DNA of 64,000 nucleotides from assembly GCF_014322765.1 (NCBI RefSeq), contig NZ_JAASTZ010000005.1, forward strand, positions 1-64,000. The letters run 5' to 3'. Positions 62,325-64,000 of the stretch are shown piece by piece. Below the pieces are notes generated by a model. That model searched no databases, was not told the origin of the DNA, and saw nothing but the letters and a program-made list of their open reading frames with translations. Within the stretch, counting starts at the first letter, position 1. Every line of letters starts with the position of its first letter. The translations under genes and the position numbers were made by a program. The DNA is from Listeria immobilis. GTDB lineage: Bacteria; Bacillota; Bacilli; Lactobacillales; Listeriaceae.

Positions 62325-64000
62325 TTAATTCCCGATCGAGTCTAGCATGTTTCCAATGCCATCTGATACTTTACCACCGAATTCTTTTACTTTATCTGCA
62401 CCTTTTTTAATAGTTTTACCAGCTTCATCTGCTTTTTCTTTGACGCCTCCCCAGAAATCGCCCTCTTCTTCTTCTTTTTCTGCGGCTTCTTTTTTCGCTG
62501 CGGTTTCTTGAGCGGCACTTTTCGTATCAAAATCTGTTGCTTTTTGATATTTCAGCCCGCTATTCATCACATAATGTGCGAGGCTAGATACGCCGGATGA
62601 ACTTGTTGTTGTGAGATAGTGGTCTTTATCAGTCTTATCAAATCCCATCCAAACAGCTCCAACTAAATTAGGTGTATAACCAACAAACCATTGATCTTTT
62701 GTACCACTTGTATCATCGAACGGAACTTGTGTTGATCCAGTTTTACCTGCCATTTCGTGTCCTGAAACAGCCGCACTTTGTCCTGTTCCTGTATTGATTA
62801 CATCTAGTAACATGGACGTCATATCATTTGAAACTGTCTCAGATATAATTTGTTTTGTTTTTGGAACATTTTCATAAACCGTATTACCTGATGGATCAAC
62901 TATCTTAGTAATAATATGTGATTCAGGTTTTGCTCCATTATTAGCAAATGTAGAATAGGCTGTAGCCATTTGGACTGGAGAGGCTCCTTTACTCATTCCA
63001 CCTAGAGCAAGTCCGAGTGTACGATCTTCTTCAGGAACTTCAATGCCAAATTTTTCTACTGATTTAACACCTTTATCTATACCAATTTGATCGAGCAACC
63101 AAACGGCTGGTGCATTTATAGAATTTGCAACTGCTGTATACATTGGTACTTCTCCACTATAAACCCCACCAACATTGGTCGGTGTGTAGTTGCCTTTATA
63201 GGTTGTTTTTTCGTCTTTTAACATTGAATCGACTTCATAACCTGATTGAAGTGCTGGCGTATAGACAGCTAGCGGTTTCATAGTCGAACCAGGTTGGGCT
63301 TTCATTTGTGTCGCTCGGTTAAATCCTCGGAAAACATGTTCTCCTCGTCCACCAACTAACGCTCGAATCCCACCAGTTGCCGGATCCATTAGAACTGCAC
63401 CTGATTGAACTAATGTGCCGTCACTTGCATTAGAAGGGAATAAATAGTCATTTTCATATACGTTTTCTAAAGATGTTTGATAATTTTGGTCTAACTCAGT
63501 ATAAATTTTATAGCCTTTTTGCATTATTTCGTCTTGCGTTATATCTGCTTCATTTACAGCTTCATTAATTACTGCATCCACATACCATGGATATTTATTT
63601 GCTAGCGGATCTTTTGATTGGTCATTTAATACAATTTTAGTTGCTTTGTATTTATCACCTTCTGCTTTTGTGATGTCCCCTGTTTCAACCATAGCGTTTA
63701 ATACCATATTTCGCCGATTTGTTGCCTTATCAATATGCTCGTATGGATCATATGCGCTCGGTGCTTGGAGTAATCCCGCAATTGTTGCTGCTTCAGGTAC
63801 ATTTAAGTCCGCTGCAGATTTACCAAAATATTTTAAGGAGGCATTCTCAACACCCCACTCCCCATTTCCAAAATAGGAACGATTTAAGTACATTTCCATA
63901 ATTTCATCTTTAGAATAGGTTTTTTCGATTTCTCTAGCCATGAAAATTTCTTTTGCTTTTCGTGTAAAAGTTTGTTCTTGTGTTAGTAAAGCGTTTTTGG
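62325..64000 (-). CDS. Class A penicillin-binding protein, partial (5' end beyond the window)
   Basis: The frame is open to the right edge: 19 residues precede the first in-window Met at 63941, reading KNALLTQEQTFTRKAKEIF, which is the GT51 transglycosylase. A transpeptidase domain follows with the catalytic serine in GSTMKPLAVY, SIN in ANSINAPAVW and KTG in AGKTGSTQVPFDD. The C-terminus is a charged, lysine- and glutamate-rich tail (about 70 residues). It would polymerise and cross-link peptidoglycan. Position and tail fit the PBP1A-type protein of Listeria. Only the last 557 residues or so are visible. Confidence 0.93.
   Translation of the reverse strand, partial: KNALLTQEQTFTRKAKEIFMAREIEKTYSKDEIMEMYLNRSYFGNGEWGVENASLKYFGKSAADLNVPEAATIAGLLQAPSAYDPYEHIDKATNRRNMVLNAMVETGDITKAEGDKYKATKIVLNDQSKDPLANKYPWYVDAVINEAVNEADITQDEIMQKGYKIYTELDQNYQTSLENVYENDYLFPSNASDGTLVQSGAVLMDPATGGIRALVGGRGEHVFRGFNRATQMKAQPGSTMKPLAVYTPALQSGYEVDSMLKDEKTTYKGNYTPTNVGGVYSGEVPMYTAVANSINAPAVWLLDQIGIDKGVKSVEKFGIEVPEEDRTLGLALGGMSKGASPVQMATAYSTFANNGAKPESHIITKIVDPSGNTVYENVPKTKQIISETVSNDMTSMLLDVINTGTGQSAAVSGHEMAGKTGSTQVPFDDTSGTKDQWFVGYTPNLVGAVWMGFDKTDKDHYLTTTSSSGVSSLAHYVMNSGLKYQKATDFDTKSAAQETAAKKEAAEKEEEEGDFWGGVKEKADEAGKTIKKGADKVKEFGGKVSDGIGNMLDSIGN

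Overview
The window is a low-GC Firmicute chromosome and is best read as Listeria (sensu stricto group, L. monocytogenes or a close relative). The markers are the hbp1-hbp2-hupDGC-srtB heme locus with sortase B signals NPKSS and NAKTS, a PrsA2-type foldase, an IsdG-type heme oxygenase divergent from hemEH, and gene order I recognise from Listeria genomes. The species call is inference from recognised synteny; nothing was searched.

Layout. 1-450: right part of an IS3-family element, cut by the window edge. 480-5829: a probable sigma-54 regulon, in which a PAS-AAA-Fis activator faces an operon for a class I CoA-transferase, an OFA-type MFS carrier and a FabK/nitronate monooxygenase-like flavoprotein. 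The operon has a near-consensus -24/-12 promoter, and a 14-base motif is shared with the activator's own upstream region. 6140-8101: an SDR gene divergent from a TetR gene, then a small membrane protein. 8144-12427: a 1427-residue LPXTG adhesin. 12821-19146: the Fur-type heme uptake and sortase B operon, ending in a phage-like Gp157 protein. 19348-24276: a small winged-helix gene with a candidate small RNA or attenuator upstream, pepF, coiA, mecA and spxA.

24597-30576: the oppABCDF peptide importer, with two good CodY-box candidates. 31198-32872: a DUF3899-like gene and trpS with a tryptophan T-box. 32941-33793: ohrR-ohrA with a likely OhrR operator. 33912-36295: fabH and fabF with a FapR-like palindrome over the promoter. 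36418-44540: a GH73 autolysin, gpmA, clpB under a CtsR box, a BI-1 family protein, a HAD phosphatase, a GNAT acetyltransferase gene broken by one in-frame TGA, and a small HTH gene. 44694-47383: hemE-hemH divergent from the heme oxygenase. 47428-60260: ecsAB, hit, a YtxH protein, a DUF3267 protein, prsA, yhaM, yhaN-yhaO, yheA, yheB and fumC. 60329-62222: a YxlEFG-like ABC cassette. 62325-64000: the 3' part of a class A PBP gene, open at the right edge.

Most of this is conserved Listeria core. The parts that most deserve a second look are the sigma-54 module with its putative enhancer sites, the candidate RNA at about 19645-19743, the IS hairpin that would mask the transposase ribosome binding site, the broken acetyltransferase, and the unmatched hairpin between the adhesin and the sortase operon. 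I saw no CRISPR array, tRNA, rRNA or prophage. I did not find a clearly undescribed multi-gene system.
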